Shown here in pieces: positions 63,096 through 64,000 of a stretch of DNA of 64,000 nt. The notes under the pieces are model-generated. The model did not search any database and was not told the DNA's origin. It saw nothing but the letters and a program-made list of their open reading frames with translations. Made by a program: the position numbers and the translations under genes. This stretch comes from Dehalococcoidales bacterium. GTDB taxonomy: Bacteria; Chloroflexota; Dehalococcoidia; Dehalococcoidales; UBA5760. Numbering within the stretch: the stretch's first letter is position 1; each line of letters starts with the position of its first letter. The stretch covers positions 107,213 through 171,212 of the forward strand of contig JAQUQE010000004.1 of NCBI GenBank assembly GCA_028716225.1, in the 5' to 3' direction.

Positions 63096-63883
63096 AGGAA
63101 GGGAATAACCAGAAACAGCATTACATTAGTGAGACCATGAGCCAGGGTCACTCCGAGGAGCGACCCTGTTCTTTTTACTAACCAGGCGAAGAACATCGCT
63201 ACGGCAAAGACGAAGATTACATCAATCCAGGATTGAAAACCCATGTGCATGACACCGAATAGTACGCTGACGTAGATTATTCCCCACCAGCCACCGATTG
63301 ACTCCGCAGCAGTACGCTGTAGTACCCCGCGAAAGATGAATTCTTCGACAAAGCCGGTAGTTGCCGCGAGCACCAGGGCAATCGGCAGCACTACGGCCCA
63401 ACCGAGTTGGCTAACCATCGGCTCGGGCTTCAGGATAAGATACTCCAGCCAGCCGAGAAGAAACCCGCTCGATGCTATCCCCAGCTGCAGGGGAATCGAC
63501 CTGAGCGGCCTGATGGTAAGGCCAACCTCGTTCCTTTTGTAACCCATGAGGCGCATTACCATGAACCCACCGACCAGCGGCGGAGCATAGATAATAGGAA
63601 ATCGCAGAAGCGGGGTAACCTGAATCAGGGATAGAATCAAGCTTAAGTCTATTATCCGTAGCAGAGGCAACACCGTCAACGACAGGGCAAGCTGCTGGCG
63701 ATGCCGGTCGCTGCTCCTCGCGGCGAGCACGATTAACATCGCCATTATTACCGTATGCCCCACCACCCCCCACAGGGGATGAAGGAACATGGTAACTATC
63801 TCGGCGCCAGTAATCGCCGCCAGATAGACTACCGCTTCCTTCACTATGCTCTTCGGTTGCTCAGCTACAGCTTCCGCATTCAT
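63092..63883 (-). CDS. CPBP family intramembrane glutamic endopeptidase
   Basis: 263 residues, about seven to eight helices. Active-site motifs EEFIFRGVLQ, FGVMHMG and a final HGLTNV fit the CAAX-protease/bacteriocin-processing (Abi) family. The substrate is unknown. It begins 14 nt after the Thi4 stop, so the two probably share a transcript. Confidence 0.9.
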   Translation of the reverse strand: MNAEAVAEQPKSIVKEAVVYLAAITGAEIVTMFLHPLWGVVGHTVIMAMLIVLAARSSDRHRQQLALSLTVLPLLRIIDLSLILSLIQVTPLLRFPIIYAPPLVGGFMVMRLMGYKRNEVGLTIRPLRSIPLQLGIASSGFLLGWLEYLILKPEPMVSQLGWAVVLPIALVLAATTGFVEEFIFRGVLQRTAAESIGGWWGIIYVSVLFGVMHMGFQSWIDVIFVFAVAMFFAWLVKRTGSLLGVTLAHGLTNVMLFLVIPFL

Positions 63884-63897
63884 TGAGACGTTACCGG

Positions 63898-64000
63898 TTA
63901 GCGCAGTCTTTCTATGGCAAGCTCAGCAGCCCGCTTTCCGGAGAGAAGCATACCGCCGAAGATAGGACCCATTCTGGGAGTGCCGCAGACAGCATTAGCC
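63898..64000 (-). CDS. thi4: C-terminus of Thi4-type thiazole synthase, cut by the window edge
   Basis: The last 33 codons are visible: [22 protein letters not shown] and then [10 protein letters not shown]. This is the conserved C-terminal FAD/glycine-loop end of Thi4 ribulose-1,5-bisphosphate/ADP-thiazole synthase. The active-site Cys or His that separates suicide from sulfide-dependent forms lies outside the window. Confidence 0.85.
   Translation of the reverse strand, partial: ANAVCGTPRMGPIFGGMLLSGKRAAELAIERLR

Noticed and set aside
1..64000. CRISPR arrays, insertion sequences, prophage or rRNA
   Set aside because: No regularly spaced repeats, transposase or phage structural genes, and no rRNA sequence were found on either strand.

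Overview
The window reads as a chromosomal segment of an uncultured, free-living anaerobic bacterium, most likely a Dehalococcoidia-type Chloroflexota. This is inferred from gene content: a GreA fused to an integrase-type SAM-like domain, a DUF5679 zinc ribbon, FmdB zinc ribbons, 2-oxoacid:ferredoxin oxidoreductase next to AmmeMemoRadiSam genes, two-part methylmalonyl-CoA mutase, and Thr/Val-rich small membrane proteins. No 16S rRNA or other decisive marker is present. Base composition is moderately GC-rich and even, except for an AT-richer HEPN/MNT toxin-antitoxin-like pair at 24.8-25.8 kb. There are no insertion sequences, phage genes or CRISPR arrays.

Layout. 0-4.8 kb: mutM and polA (overlapping), then a cation diffusion facilitator. 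4.85-5.2 kb: a decayed CcdA/DsbD-like gene. 5.3-10.7 kb: small housekeeping genes (amidohydrolase, ThpR, ComF, HPF, Ogt, RadC, zinc ribbons). 10.8-14.3 kb: dnaE. 14.4-20.3 kb: membrane protein, FmdB, thioredoxin, histidine phosphatase, RmuC, two microproteins, NAD kinase, GNAT, Nudix, HIT. 20.3-24.7 kb: carboxyltransferase (PycB), folK, queD, Trm112-like, FmdB, alpha/beta hydrolase, TspO. 24.8-25.9 kb: HTH-MNT/HEPN pair and initiator tRNA. 26-29.8 kb: rho, fructose-6-phosphate aldolase-like, pyrG. 30-35.2 kb: methyltransferase, GH3-like adenylating enzyme and a 7TM hybrid sensor kinase in one tight operon. 35.5-42.7 kb: ybeY, flavoprotein, two secreted anchored proteins, hisA, a geranylgeranyl-reductase-like flavoprotein. 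42.9-45.6 kb: GreA fusion, DUF169, DUF5679, coaE. 45.7-52.2 kb: a two-component regulon (small exported protein, OmpR-type regulator and kinase, 32-residue microprotein, MacA/MacB-type exporter). 52.3-58.6 kb: methylmalonyl-CoA mutase operon facing korDABC. 58.7-64 kb: amrS, amrB-amrA fusion, rarA, Thr-rich membrane protein, CPBP protease and the C-terminus of Thi4.

How the parts connect. Methylmalonyl-CoA mutase, epimerase, MeaB, the Kor complex and the carboxyltransferase fit an anaerobic C3/C4 acid metabolism that joins pyruvate, oxaloacetate, succinyl-CoA, 2-oxoglutarate and methylmalonyl-CoA. Two regulatory networks can be read from repeated non-coding motifs. (1) TTAAC/TTAAT direct repeats with 11-bp period precede all three transcription units around the OmpR-type two-component system, two of them at an identical distance from the -10 box. 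(2) A 28-bp element of TTTAG direct repeats, nearly identical at two places 5.3 kb apart, precedes both the methyltransferase/ligase/kinase operon and the secreted-protein operon at an identical 23-nt distance from a -10 box; a diverged version lies upstream of the Thr-rich membrane protein. At least five genes (polA, the amidohydrolase, a SHOCT protein, the Trm112-like protein and ybeY) have a -10 box ending 6-7 nt before the start codon, implying leaderless mRNAs.

The most novel candidates are the methyltransferase/GH3-like ligase/7TM hybrid kinase operon with its shared operator, and the two-component regulon with its microprotein.
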